Shown in pieces: positions 52,875 to 60,596 of a DNA stretch of 64,000 bases; within the stretch, counting starts at the first letter, position 1, and each line of letters opens with the position of its first letter. The stretch spans positions 1 to 64,000 of the forward strand of contig NZ_JABX01000033.1 in the NCBI RefSeq assembly GCF_001469165.1, written 5' to 3'. A model generated the notes under the pieces. The model saw only the letters and a list, made by a program, of their open reading frames with translations, was not told the DNA's origin and searched no databases. This stretch comes from Thiohalocapsa sp. ML1. Lineage in GTDB: Bacteria; Pseudomonadota; Gammaproteobacteria; Chromatiales; Chromatiaceae. A program made the translations under genes and the position numbers.

Positions 52875-53208
52875 AGGCTTGAGTCCTTGACTGGGAGACG
52901 GCGCCGCAGCGGCGGCGCGGAACGCGAGCCGGGGCCGCCGCCCGCGCAACCACCCCTGCTCATCGCAGCAGTTTAAGCCGCGCTAGGTCACTGACGCGCT
53001 GACAGCCATCAAACACGACGACCCGGACCGGCCAGCACCTGGTGCAGCTAGGCGCAACCTTGATGGCGAGCAAGCAACCGGTACGGATCAGCCCATCGGC
53101 CGCCGGCACCGCCGCGGATCGGCACTATTGCCATGGTAGGCTTGCGGTGACGTCGCGCCACCCTTACTCGGCCTACCATTCCACCGCTCAGCGCTCCCGG
53201 AGCCCCAC
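52875..53208. promoter_or_regulatory. crtU-crtY divergent intergenic region
   Basis: 334 bases. An inverted pair ATGGTAGGC (53134-53142) / GCCTACCAT (53171-53179) flanks 28 bases just before crtY, a possible operator or leader hairpin. No TGT-N12-ACA was found, in contrast to the flanking puc and crt promoters. No gene. Confidence 0.4.
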
Positions 53209-54390
53209 ATGACCACAGCATCGCCCGCCTTGGACGTCGACTATCTGCTCGTCGGCGGTGGCCTGCAGAACGCCCTGATCCTCCTCGCGCTGGCCGCGCG
53301 TAAACCCCGGGCGTCGGTACTGTTGCTGGAACAGGGCGAAGTCATCGGCGGCAACCACATCTGGTCGTTTCAGACACTGGATCTGCCGAATTCCGCGCTG
53401 GATTGGGCGCGCCCTCTCATCGAGTACGAATGGCCCGGCTATCAGCTCTACTTCGACGACGCGGCGCGCTGGGTGAAGGGGGCCTACCGCTCCTTGAGCT
53501 CCGAGCACCTGCACCGGCTCGTGATGGACGCGGCGGCCGCGTCGCCGTGCATTGAGGTCAGGCTCGGCAGCGCCGTGACAGCCGTGCACGGCGATGTCGC
53601 GATCCTTGCCGATGGCGCGCGGCTGCGCGGGCAGGTGGTCGTCGACGCCCGCGGCCCCGAAGCGGCGCAACCCATGGGGCGGGGGCGATTCAGCGGGGGC
53701 TATCAGAAGTTCGTGGGGCTTGAGTGCCTGCTCACCACACCGACGAACCTAAACACACCGATCCTGATGGACAGCCGCTGCGCGCAGCGCGACGGCTTTC
53801 GCTTTCATTACATCCTGCCGTTCGCGCCGGATCGGGTTCTCATCGAAGATACCTATTTCTCCGACGCGCCCGAGTTGGATGTACCGGCACTCAGCGACGG
53901 CATCGTTGCCGACGCCGCGGGCCTCGGGCTCGCCGTCGCCGAGGTGCTGCGCACCGAGGCGGGCGTGCTGCCAATGCCGGCCCGGAGCCATTTCCGCGCG
54001 GCGATGACGAACCCAATCATCGGCGGCTATGCCGGCGGCTGGTTCAATCCGGGCACGGGCTACTCGCTGGCGGCGGCCGTGCGCCTCGCCGAGCACCTAT
54101 CCTCGGTGCCGGTCGGCGATACCTTTGGGCCGCAATGGCGCCGCCTCATCCGCGGCATGGGTATCCAGGCGCGTTTCCTCGCGTTTCTGAATCTGTTGAT
54201 GTTCGGATTCTTTCATGGTCCGAAACGCCAACGCCTGATGCAGCGCTTCTATCTGGCTTCGGACCCGGTCATCCACCGCTTTTTCGCGATGCGAAACAAC
54301 CCCGTCGACATGTGGCGGATCATGTATGTCGGCGCCCCATGGACGCCGAAGGGCTGGGCCAAGCGCGCAACGCACTCGGCGGCGAGTTGA
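53209..54390 (+). CDS. crtY: Lycopene cyclase, CrtY type
   Basis: 393 residues; GGAG 9 bases upstream. Starts DVDYLLVGGGLQNALILLAL with the FAD-binding strand; LLLEQGEVIGGNHIWSFQ is the CrtY signature; VVVDARGPEAAQP, YILPFAPDRVLIEDTYFSD and GYAGGWFNPGTGYSLAAAVR follow. Cyclises lycopene ends to beta-rings (gamma-carotene in the okenone pathway). Most purple bacteria make only acyclic carotenoids, so this gene is diagnostic for the aromatic pathway. Confidence 0.93.
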   Translation: MTTASPALDVDYLLVGGGLQNALILLALAARKPRASVLLLEQGEVIGGNHIWSFQTLDLPNSALDWARPLIEYEWPGYQLYFDDAARWVKGAYRSLSSEHLHRLVMDAAAASPCIEVRLGSAVTAVHGDVAILADGARLRGQVVVDARGPEAAQPMGRGRFSGGYQKFVGLECLLTTPTNLNTPILMDSRCAQRDGFRFHYILPFAPDRVLIEDTYFSDAPELDVPALSDGIVADAAGLGLAVAEVLRTEAGVLPMPARSHFRAAMTNPIIGGYAGGWFNPGTGYSLAAAVRLAEHLSSVPVGDTFGPQWRRLIRGMGIQARFLAFLNLLMFGFFHGPKRQRLMQRFYLASDPVIHRFFAMRNNPVDMWRIMYVGAPWTPKGWAKRATHSAAS

Positions 54391-54594
54391 TTCTCATCGT
54401 GTCTGGATAGAAGGCGGCGGCGCTCGCGGGCTCCCGCTCGCTTGAGCGTGCTCGAAACACAGCCGGATCGACGCAGTATCTGCGACCACGCACAAACACA
54501 GCCCGCAGCCCAGCGCGAGAAGCGCTGGGTTACGGGCCGATCCAGCCGGGCCGCACCGCGAAACGGTGGCGGCGCGGCCGGGACGCCGGAGTCC

Positions 54595-54849
54595 TTACTG
54601 GACCTGCGCGATCTGCGCTTGCGGAAGCGTCTCCACGACGGCCGCGGTCTTCACCTGCACGCTGTCCTTGAAGCCGTAGCCCGGCAAGCTCAGCGCATAG
54701 GAGTGGACCATCCACATCTGGATGAACAGGATGAAGAAGAACGGAACCATCCAGGTCGCCGGGTTGATCACGGTCCAGATCTTCCAGTCTTCTTCCGGGT
54801 GCTCGGGCTGCGCGACGGAGGGGTCGGCCATCAAATACGGGACTTTCAT
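54595..54849 (-). CDS. pucA: Light-harvesting antenna alpha polypeptide, copy 2
   Basis: 84 residues. Same MKVPYLMADPSV extension, PEEDWKIWTVINPATWMV and membrane helix with MWMVHSYALSLPGYGFKDSV as copy 1. C-terminus is VKTAAVVETLPQAQIAQVQ without the Ala/Pro run. Nucleotide identity to copy 1 over the first ~60 codons is above 90% by eye. 26 bases after pucB-2. Confidence 0.9.
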   Translation of the reverse strand: MKVPYLMADPSVAQPEHPEEDWKIWTVINPATWMVPFFFILFIQMWMVHSYALSLPGYGFKDSVQVKTAAVVETLPQAQIAQVQ

Positions 54850-54875
54850 CGATTTTCTCCTAGTCGATCAGAGCT

Positions 54876-55019
54876 TCAGAACCAGGGCTGGTAGACCCAG
54901 GTGACCACGTGCACGACCGTAGCGATCATGACCCAGCTCCACGTGCCATGCTTCCAATGCTCGTGGAATTCTTTCGCTTGCTCGTCGGTGAGACCCGACA
55001 GATTCTTGGATTCGGCCAT
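54876..55019 (-). CDS. pucB: Light-harvesting antenna beta polypeptide, copy 2
   Basis: 47 residues, differing from copy 1 by one deleted residue and a few substitutions near the N-terminus (AESKNLSGLTDEQAKEF); the remaining ~30 residues are identical, including both His and PWF. Start has AGGTTATTTCG upstream as in copy 1. Confidence 0.92.
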   Translation of the reverse strand: MAESKNLSGLTDEQAKEFHEHWKHGTWSWVMIATVVHVVTWVYQPWF

Positions 55020-55144
55020 CGAAATAACCTCCGGTTACGGAACGTCAGTTCGGCACATGAGCGTGCCGCCAAGGCCTGCCGCCGGAGAAGCCAGTGGTTT
55101 AGCCCGAAGGCGTTTGACCAACCCGACGACGTGGCACAGGTGTT

Positions 55145-55184
55145 AGTCTAACCTGACAGCATCAGGTGTCAAGAGTGATTTACA
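55145..55184 (-). promoter_or_regulatory. pucBA-2 promoter with PpsR/CrtJ site
   Basis: Minus strand: TTGACA (55172-55167), 16-base spacer, TAGACT (55150-55145). TGTCAAGAGTGATTTACA (55167-55184 on plus) is an exact TGT-N12-ACA overlapping the -35. Near-identical to the pucBA-1 promoter, so both operons should respond alike. Confidence 0.85.
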
Positions 55185-55241
55185 GATTTTCTTGTGTGAA
55201 TTTGCATGACACCGCACCAGCGTCCCCGCGGCGCCCGGCCC

Positions 55242-55688
55242 TCACCAAGCGTTGAACCACCATTTGGCCAGGAAGACGGCCGTGACGAACAGCAGCAACG
55301 CCGTCCCGCCGACCTTGCCGAAGAACAGCGCGTTGCCGAACATCGCTCGCCAGACGCCGGCGATGGCCTCAACGCCGCCATCCATGGCTCTCGCGCCTAG
55401 GACACCGGATGTGCCCGCGTCGGCGCCGCTCTCGGCGGGAGCCGGGTTCGACGCCGACTCCACACGCGGCTCAGCGGCGACGAGCGCATAAGGTTCCGTG
55501 CGGGTCACCTTGAAGAACTCGATCTCGGACTCGGCGCCCGCCTTCTCGATCACGACGAACTCGGTGTCCGCCGGCAGGCGCTTATCCTCGGCGAACATCA
55601 GCGCGAAGTCCTGCATGTCCTCGGACTCGCCTAGGTACTCCCATGCCTTGATCTTCTCCGGCCAGGTTCGTCTTGCCGCATAGCGCAT
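55242..55688 (-). CDS. Unrecognised tail-anchored protein of the photosynthesis cluster
   Basis: 148 residues from ATG 55688 with GAGGAGCG upstream; a longer frame to 55823 has no good start. N-terminal soluble domain (~1-74: RYAARRTWPEKIKAWEYLGE, then SEDMQDFALMFAEDKRLPAD, then EFFKVTRTEPYAL), an Ala/Pro/Ser linker (~75-110), and a single C-terminal membrane helix (~122-145) ending in AKWWFNAW. The Trp-rich end resembles the Trp/Phe ends of antenna beta helices. I do not recognise the family. It lies between pucBA-2 and the crt genes and shares a tandem PpsR-site region with them, which suggests an antenna or carotenoid assembly role. Confidence 0.7.
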   Translation of the reverse strand: MRYAARRTWPEKIKAWEYLGESEDMQDFALMFAEDKRLPADTEFVVIEKAGAESEIEFFKVTRTEPYALVAAEPRVESASNPAPAESGADAGTSGVLGARAMDGGVEAIAGVWRAMFGNALFFGKVGGTALLLFVTAVFLAKWWFNAW

Positions 55689-55832
55689 AGCTCGCTCCTC
55701 TTGTACGTGTTGGAAACCTCGAAATTGCCCGACGGACTGCGTCGGCAGCGCCCGGCCGTGCCGCCCCGCAGCGGGCGCGTCTGGCGGAAGCGACGGGGTT
55801 GCTTGCTCCCCGTCAGTGGGCACCGCGACGAC

Positions 55833-55876
55833 TGTCGTGTAGTCTAGACATGATTGGGTGTCTCAGAGAATAGACA
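55833..55876. promoter_or_regulatory. Tandem PpsR/CrtJ sites, 8 bp apart
   Basis: TGTCGTGTAGTCTAGACA (55833-55850) and TGTCTCAGAGAATAGACA (55859-55876) are both exact TGT-N12-ACA, separated by 8 bases. This is the spacing known for cooperative CrtJ binding at bchC. They lie between the divergent tail-anchored gene (start 55688) and the first CrtD-like gene (start 55914) and probably regulate both. Hexamers TAGACA (plus) and TAGACT (minus) inside the sites could be -10 elements. Confidence 0.85.
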
Positions 55877-55913
55877 CTCCACGAAAGGCTAACGCAAGCA
55901 GGTTCAAGACGAC

Positions 55914-57413
55914 ATGCCCGGGCTCAACAATCGCGTGATCATCATCGGTGCCGGCATGGGGGGCCTCTGCGCCGCGCTGAAGCTGGCACTGGCCGGCGTC
56001 GAGGTGACTGTGCTGGAGGGCGGACACCGCCCGGGCGGCAAGCTGCGCGAGCAACATCAGGGCGATCAGTCCTTCTATACCGGCCCCACGGTGCTGACCA
56101 TGCCCTGGGTGTTCGAAGAAATCTTTGCCGAGGCCGGCACCAGCTTCCGTGAGCGGGTGACGCTGCACAGCCCGGACATCCTGGCGCGCCATGCCTGGAG
56201 CCGGGACGAGCGCCTTGACCTGTTCGGCGACCACGAGCGCTCCGCGCAGGCCATCGCCGAGTTCGCGGGGCCCACGGAAGCGGACGGCTTCCGTCGCTTC
56301 GCAGCCCATGCCAAGCGCGTCTACGAGGCCCTCGACCATCCCTTCATCCGCTCCCCGCAGCCAACCCCCATCACGATCTTCGCGCGCTTCGGCTGGAGCG
56401 GCCTAAGCGAGCTCATGCGCATCAAGGCCATCTTCACGCTCTGGCAGGCGCTCGGTCAGTACTTTAAGGACCCGCGCCTAAAGCAGCTCTTCGGCCGCTA
56501 TGCGACCTATGTCGGCGCCTCGCCGTACCGCGCACCGGCGACGCTGATGCTGGTGGCGGACGTCGAAAGCCGCGGCGTGTTCGCCGTCGAGAGCGGTATC
56601 CACCGTCTGCCCGAGGCCCTGGCGGCGCTCGCCGAGGAGAAGGGCGTCACCTTTCGCTACGGCGCCCGGGTCCAGGAGATCGTGGTGGAACGCGGCAGCG
56701 CGCGCGGCGTGCTGCTCGCGGATGGAGAACGCCTCGACGCCGATGCAGTCATCTGCAACGCCGACGCCGCAGCCCTCGGCGCGGGCCTGTTCGGCGAGCA
56801 GGTGCGCGACGCCGTGGCGCCCATCCCGGCCGCGAAACGCTCGCACTCGGTCGTCACCTGGAACCTGGTCGCGCGGCCCGAGGGCTTCCCGATGCAGTTT
56901 CACAACGTCTTTTTCCCGCCTGACTATCGGGCGGAGTTTAAGGCCGTATTCGACGACCTCCGCCTGCCGCGGGATCCGACCGTCTACATCTGCGCCCAGG
57001 ATCGCGGTAACCCCAATGCCGCGCCGCCGAGCGCGCCGGAACGGCTCCTGCTCGTGGTCAACGCACCCGCCCGCGGCGACACCGAGAGCATCCCCGAGGC
57101 CGAGATCCGCCGCTGCGAGTCGAGCGTCATGGCCCTGCTCGATCACTGCGGCCTCACCCTCGCCGACAGCCGAGAGATCGCCGTAACCACGCCGGCCCAT
57201 TTCGAGCAGGCCTACCCCGCTTCCGGCGGGGCCGTGTTCGGCCGGGTCAACCACGGCTGGTGGGGCTCCTTCGACCGGCCCGGCACCGTCACCAAGGTGC
57301 CGGGCCTGTACACCGCGGGCGGCAGCGTGCACCCGGGACCGGGCATCCCGATGGCGTCCATTTCCGGGCGCCTGGCCGCGGACAAGGTGCTCGCCGACCT
57401 GGGGGTAACCTGA
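55914..57413 (+). CDS. CrtD/CruO/CruS-type carotenoid oxidoreductase, first copy
   Basis: 499 residues. N-terminal FAD motif RVIIIGAGMGGLCAALKLAL, then EGGHRPGGKLREQ. RYATYVGASPYRAPATLMLV and the C-terminal LYTAGGSVHPGPGIPMASIS are CrtD-type signatures (1-hydroxycarotenoid 3,4-desaturase). In okenone producers two members of this group are the 4-ketolase CruO and the bifunctional desaturase/ketolase CruS; this gene and the next fit those roles, but I cannot tell which is which. Preceded by tandem PpsR sites. Confidence 0.88.
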   Translation: MPGLNNRVIIIGAGMGGLCAALKLALAGVEVTVLEGGHRPGGKLREQHQGDQSFYTGPTVLTMPWVFEEIFAEAGTSFRERVTLHSPDILARHAWSRDERLDLFGDHERSAQAIAEFAGPTEADGFRRFAAHAKRVYEALDHPFIRSPQPTPITIFARFGWSGLSELMRIKAIFTLWQALGQYFKDPRLKQLFGRYATYVGASPYRAPATLMLVADVESRGVFAVESGIHRLPEALAALAEEKGVTFRYGARVQEIVVERGSARGVLLADGERLDADAVICNADAAALGAGLFGEQVRDAVAPIPAAKRSHSVVTWNLVARPEGFPMQFHNVFFPPDYRAEFKAVFDDLRLPRDPTVYICAQDRGNPNAAPPSAPERLLLVVNAPARGDTESIPEAEIRRCESSVMALLDHCGLTLADSREIAVTTPAHFEQAYPASGGAVFGRVNHGWWGSFDRPGTVTKVPGLYTAGGSVHPGPGIPMASISGRLAADKVLADLGVT

Positions 57414-57517
57414 GCAGCTAAGCCGTTGCGTGTCCATCTCCGCCGCGAAGCCGGCCTCGACGCAACAGGCCGGAACGCCTGATCGCGCCCGCCAACGCCA
57501 CTGCCCTGCCGCGTGCC

Positions 57518-59002
57518 ATGGCTGAACATCACGTCATTGTCATCGGAGCGGGCATGGGCGGCCTCGCCGCGACGCTCCGCCTCACCGCCCGCGGGGTGCG
57601 CGTCACGCTCCTGGAGCGCAGCCGCAATCCCGGCGGCAAAATGCGCGAGGTCGCCGTGAACGGTGCGCTGGTGGACTCGGGCCCCACCGTCGTCACGATG
57701 CGCAACGTCTTCGAGGACCTGTTCGACGCCGCCGGCAGCTCGCTCGCAGACCACGTGACGCTGCGCCCGGCGGAGATCCTCGCCCGCCACGCCTGGAGCG
57801 CCGACCAGCGCTTGGATCTCTTCGCCGACATCAAGCGCTCCGTGGATGCCATCGGCGACTTCGCGGGCGCACGGCAAGCAGCACTGTTCCGCGACTTCTG
57901 CGCTCGCTCCAGCGAGATGTACCGCACGCTGGAACGCGCCTTCATCCACGAGGCCACGCCGACGCCCCTGTCGCTGGTGCTGGACGCGGGGCTGATCCCC
58001 GTCGCGCGGCTCAAGCCCTACTCGACGTTGTGGGACGACCTCGGGCGTTTCTTTCCCGACCCGCGCCTACGCCAACTGTTCGGTCGCTATGCCACTTACG
58101 TGGGCTCCTCGCCGTTTCGCGCGCCGCCGACGCTCGCTATCGTCGCCCACGTGGAGCTAGGCGGCGTCTGGATGGTTGAGGGCGGCATCCAGCGGCTGCC
58201 CGCCGCCTGCGCGACGCTGGCGGCCGCGCAGGGCGTCACCGTCCGTTACGGCTGCACCGTGGCCGAGGTGGAGGTAAAGCACGGTCGCGCGGTCGGCGTG
58301 CGCCTTGCCGACGGCGAGCGCATCGCCGCGGACGCCGTGCTCTGCAACGCCGACAGCGCAGCGCTGGCCGCCGGGCGCTTCGGCCGCAAGCCGCGCCGCG
58401 CCGTGCCCCGACACGGCGTCAAGGCACGCTCGTTGTCGGCGGTGACGTTCAGCGTCAATGCGCCTGCCTCGGGCTTCCCGCTGGTGCGCCACAATGTCTT
58501 CTTCAGCAGCGACTACGCCGCGGAGTTCGACGCCATCTTCCGCCGGGGCCGACTGCCCGAGGAGCCGACGGTCTATGTCTGCGCCCAGGACCGCGCTGAC
58601 GACAGCGCTGCGCCGAACGGCCCCGAGCGCCTGTTGTGCTTGGTCAACGCCCCGCCGCGGGGCGACATTCAACCCTTCGAGCCCGGAGAGATCGAGCAAT
58701 GCGAGGAGAACACCTTCAACCTCCTGGCCCGTTGCGGCCTGCAGGTGGACCTGACGTCGGCGCGCCGCGTCATCACCACGCCGATGGCGTTCGAGCGCCT
58801 GTTCCCGGCGACGGGGGGAGCACTCTACGGGCGCACAACCCATGGCTGGCAGGGTCCGTTCCGCCGCCCGGGGGCGCGCTCGAAGGTGCCGCGCCTGTAT
58901 CTGGCGGGGGGCAGCGTGCATCCGGGACCGGGGGTGCCGATGGCGGCGATCTCCGGGCGCATGGCCGCGGAAGCGATCCTCGCGGACCTGAGCTCGACCT
59001 GA
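57518..59002 (+). CDS. CrtD/CruO/CruS-type carotenoid oxidoreductase, second copy
   Basis: 494 residues. Same layout as the preceding gene: VIVIGAGMGGLAATLRLTAR, LLERSRNPGGKMREVAVNG, RYATYVGSSPFRAPPTLAIV, LYLAGGSVHPGPGVPMAAIS. About half of residues match the upstream paralogue, consistent with an old tandem duplication. One of the pair would be CruO (C-4 ketolase of the ring end), the other CruS (3',4'-desaturation and 2'-oxidation of the linear end). Stop overlaps the CTG from which crtC is read. Confidence 0.88.
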   Translation: MAEHHVIVIGAGMGGLAATLRLTARGVRVTLLERSRNPGGKMREVAVNGALVDSGPTVVTMRNVFEDLFDAAGSSLADHVTLRPAEILARHAWSADQRLDLFADIKRSVDAIGDFAGARQAALFRDFCARSSEMYRTLERAFIHEATPTPLSLVLDAGLIPVARLKPYSTLWDDLGRFFPDPRLRQLFGRYATYVGSSPFRAPPTLAIVAHVELGGVWMVEGGIQRLPAACATLAAAQGVTVRYGCTVAEVEVKHGRAVGVRLADGERIAADAVLCNADSAALAAGRFGRKPRRAVPRHGVKARSLSAVTFSVNAPASGFPLVRHNVFFSSDYAAEFDAIFRRGRLPEEPTVYVCAQDRADDSAAPNGPERLLCLVNAPPRGDIQPFEPGEIEQCEENTFNLLARCGLQVDLTSARRVITTPMAFERLFPATGGALYGRTTHGWQGPFRRPGARSKVPRLYLAGGSVHPGPGVPMAAISGRMAAEAILADLSST

Positions 59003-59916
59003 ACGTCCCGCCCCGGGGCTACGCTTGGTGGTACGTCGACGCCCTGAGCGACGACGGCAGGCACGGGTTGACGCTCATCGCCTTCATCGGCAGCGTCTTC
59101 TCGCCCTACTATTTCAAGGGTCGCCGCCGGGGAAGCGACGACCCGCGTGAGTACGTGTCGCTGAATGTTTGCCTATACGGCAGCGAACGCCGCTGGACCA
59201 TGACCGAGCGGCGGGCCACGTCGCTGGCGCAGACCCCATCCACACTCACCATCGGCCCGAGCCGGCTGCACTGGGACGAGCGTGACGGGCTGACCATCGC
59301 CATCGACGAGATCGGCACCCCCGTTCCACAACGGGTGCGCGGGCGCGTCCATCTGACGCCGCACTTCGTCAACGAGCGCGTCTTTACGCTCGACGAGGCC
59401 GCTCGCCACCGCTGGCGCCCGGTGGCACCGAGCGCGCGGGTGGAGGTTGAGCTGCAAAAGCCGGAGCTGCGCTGGAGCGGCCACGCCTACTTCGACCGTA
59501 ATTGGGGCGACGAGCCCATCGAGGACGGCTTCGTCTACTGGGACTGGTCGCGCGCGGCGATGGGCAAGGAGGAGAGCGCCATTCTCTACAACATGGACCG
59601 CCGCCACGCCGGCGCGAAATCCCTCGCACTGCGCTTCTCGCCGCAGGGGGTCGAGGAGTTCGAGTCGCCGCCCAATCACCGCCTGCCGCGCACGCCCATC
59701 TGGCAGGTGCCGCGCGGCAGCCAAGCAGACGCAGGGTGCCCGCCCAAGGTCGCGAAGACCCTCGAGGACACGCCCTTCTATTCCCGCTCGGTCATCGACA
59801 CCCACCTCCTCGGCCAACGGCTGACGGCAGTGCACGAGAGCCTGGCGCTGGACCGCTTCCGCTCGCCCATCGTCCAGCACATGCTGCCCTACCGGATGCC
59901 TCGGCGGCGCCGGTGA
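58999..59916 (+). CDS. crtC: Carotenoid 1,2-hydratase (hydroxyneurosporene synthase)
   Basis: 305 residues if read from the CTG at 58999-59001, which overlaps the upstream TGA as CTGA; no ATG, GTG or TTG exists near the conserved N-terminus, and the first ATG (~59200) would remove it. GYAWWYVDALSDDGRHGLTL, IGSVFSPYYFKGRRRG and HAYFDRNWGDEPIEDGFVYW are family hallmarks. Hydrates the psi end of carotenoids; this is the first step towards the methoxy end of okenone and spirilloxanthin-series pigments. Start assignment is inferred. Confidence 0.85.
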   Translation: MNVPPRGYAWWYVDALSDDGRHGLTLIAFIGSVFSPYYFKGRRRGSDDPREYVSLNVCLYGSERRWTMTERRATSLAQTPSTLTIGPSRLHWDERDGLTIAIDEIGTPVPQRVRGRVHLTPHFVNERVFTLDEAARHRWRPVAPSARVEVELQKPELRWSGHAYFDRNWGDEPIEDGFVYWDWSRAAMGKEESAILYNMDRRHAGAKSLALRFSPQGVEEFESPPNHRLPRTPIWQVPRGSQADAGCPPKVAKTLEDTPFYSRSVIDTHLLGQRLTAVHESLALDRFRSPIVQHMLPYRMPRRRR

Positions 59917-60082
59917 GCGCGGGTGGAGAGGTCGTGAAGAAATCCAGCGACCTACTGCAGGCGCCTGTGGGCGCGCCCGGCGGCGTTGCGCAGCGCCCGA
60001 GTTGCGATCAGGCCGGGCACGCCCGGAGACGCCCTCGCGACGGCCGGCGAATTTTTCACAACCTCTGAGAGGCGTCCCGCCC

Positions 60083-60400
60083 ATGGCCAACCCCGCCGCC
60101 GAGCTCGGCGCGCTGTTCGCCCAGGCGCTCGGCTCCGGCCTCGTCGTCGACCTGATCATGCTCTTGGTGCTGGCGGAGGCCCTGCTGCTCTGGTGGCTTC
60201 GGCGGCGGTTCCGCAGAGGTCCGGGGCTCGGCCCGGTCTGGCCGACGCTGGTTTCCGGCGTGCTGCTGCTCTTAGTGGCCCGCGCCGCGCTCACCGGTGC
60301 CACCTGGCAGAGCATCGCGCTGCTGCTGGCGCTCGCGGGGCTCTCCCACCTCTTGGATCTCGTGCTGCGGGCGCGTCGACGAGACCGCGCTTCAGCCTGA
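60083..60400 (+). CDS. Small membrane protein downstream of crtC
   Basis: 105 residues from ATG 60083 with GAGAGG upstream; 167 bases after crtC. Three hydrophobic helices: VVDLIMLLVLAEALLLWWL, WPTLVSGVLLLLVARAAL and SIALLLALAGLSHLLDLVL, with an Arg-rich loop (RRRFRRGPG) and tail. I do not recognise a family. A role near the carotenoid genes is possible only by position. Confidence 0.65.
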   Translation: MANPAAELGALFAQALGSGLVVDLIMLLVLAEALLLWWLRRRFRRGPGLGPVWPTLVSGVLLLLVARAALTGATWQSIALLLALAGLSHLLDLVLRARRRDRASA

Positions 60401-60596
60401 CCGAGGCAGCCGCCGCGCCCGGCGACTTGGCCCCGGCCTGCCGGCGCGATGGCCGGTGCCGTGTTGCGGAGCTCCCAGGCCCCCGTCCGTTGTCGTTGTC
60501 GGCGCCCGACAACGACAGCGACCAGGGACAGGCTCGGAGCATCATCTGCGCCGCTGCACTAGACTCGGGGCTAGCGAGCCCTAGCCCGGAGCCCTC

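Noticed and set aside
51318-52976. 552-codon plus-strand frame opposite crtU
   Set aside because: Antisense shadow of crtU with no recognisable motif.
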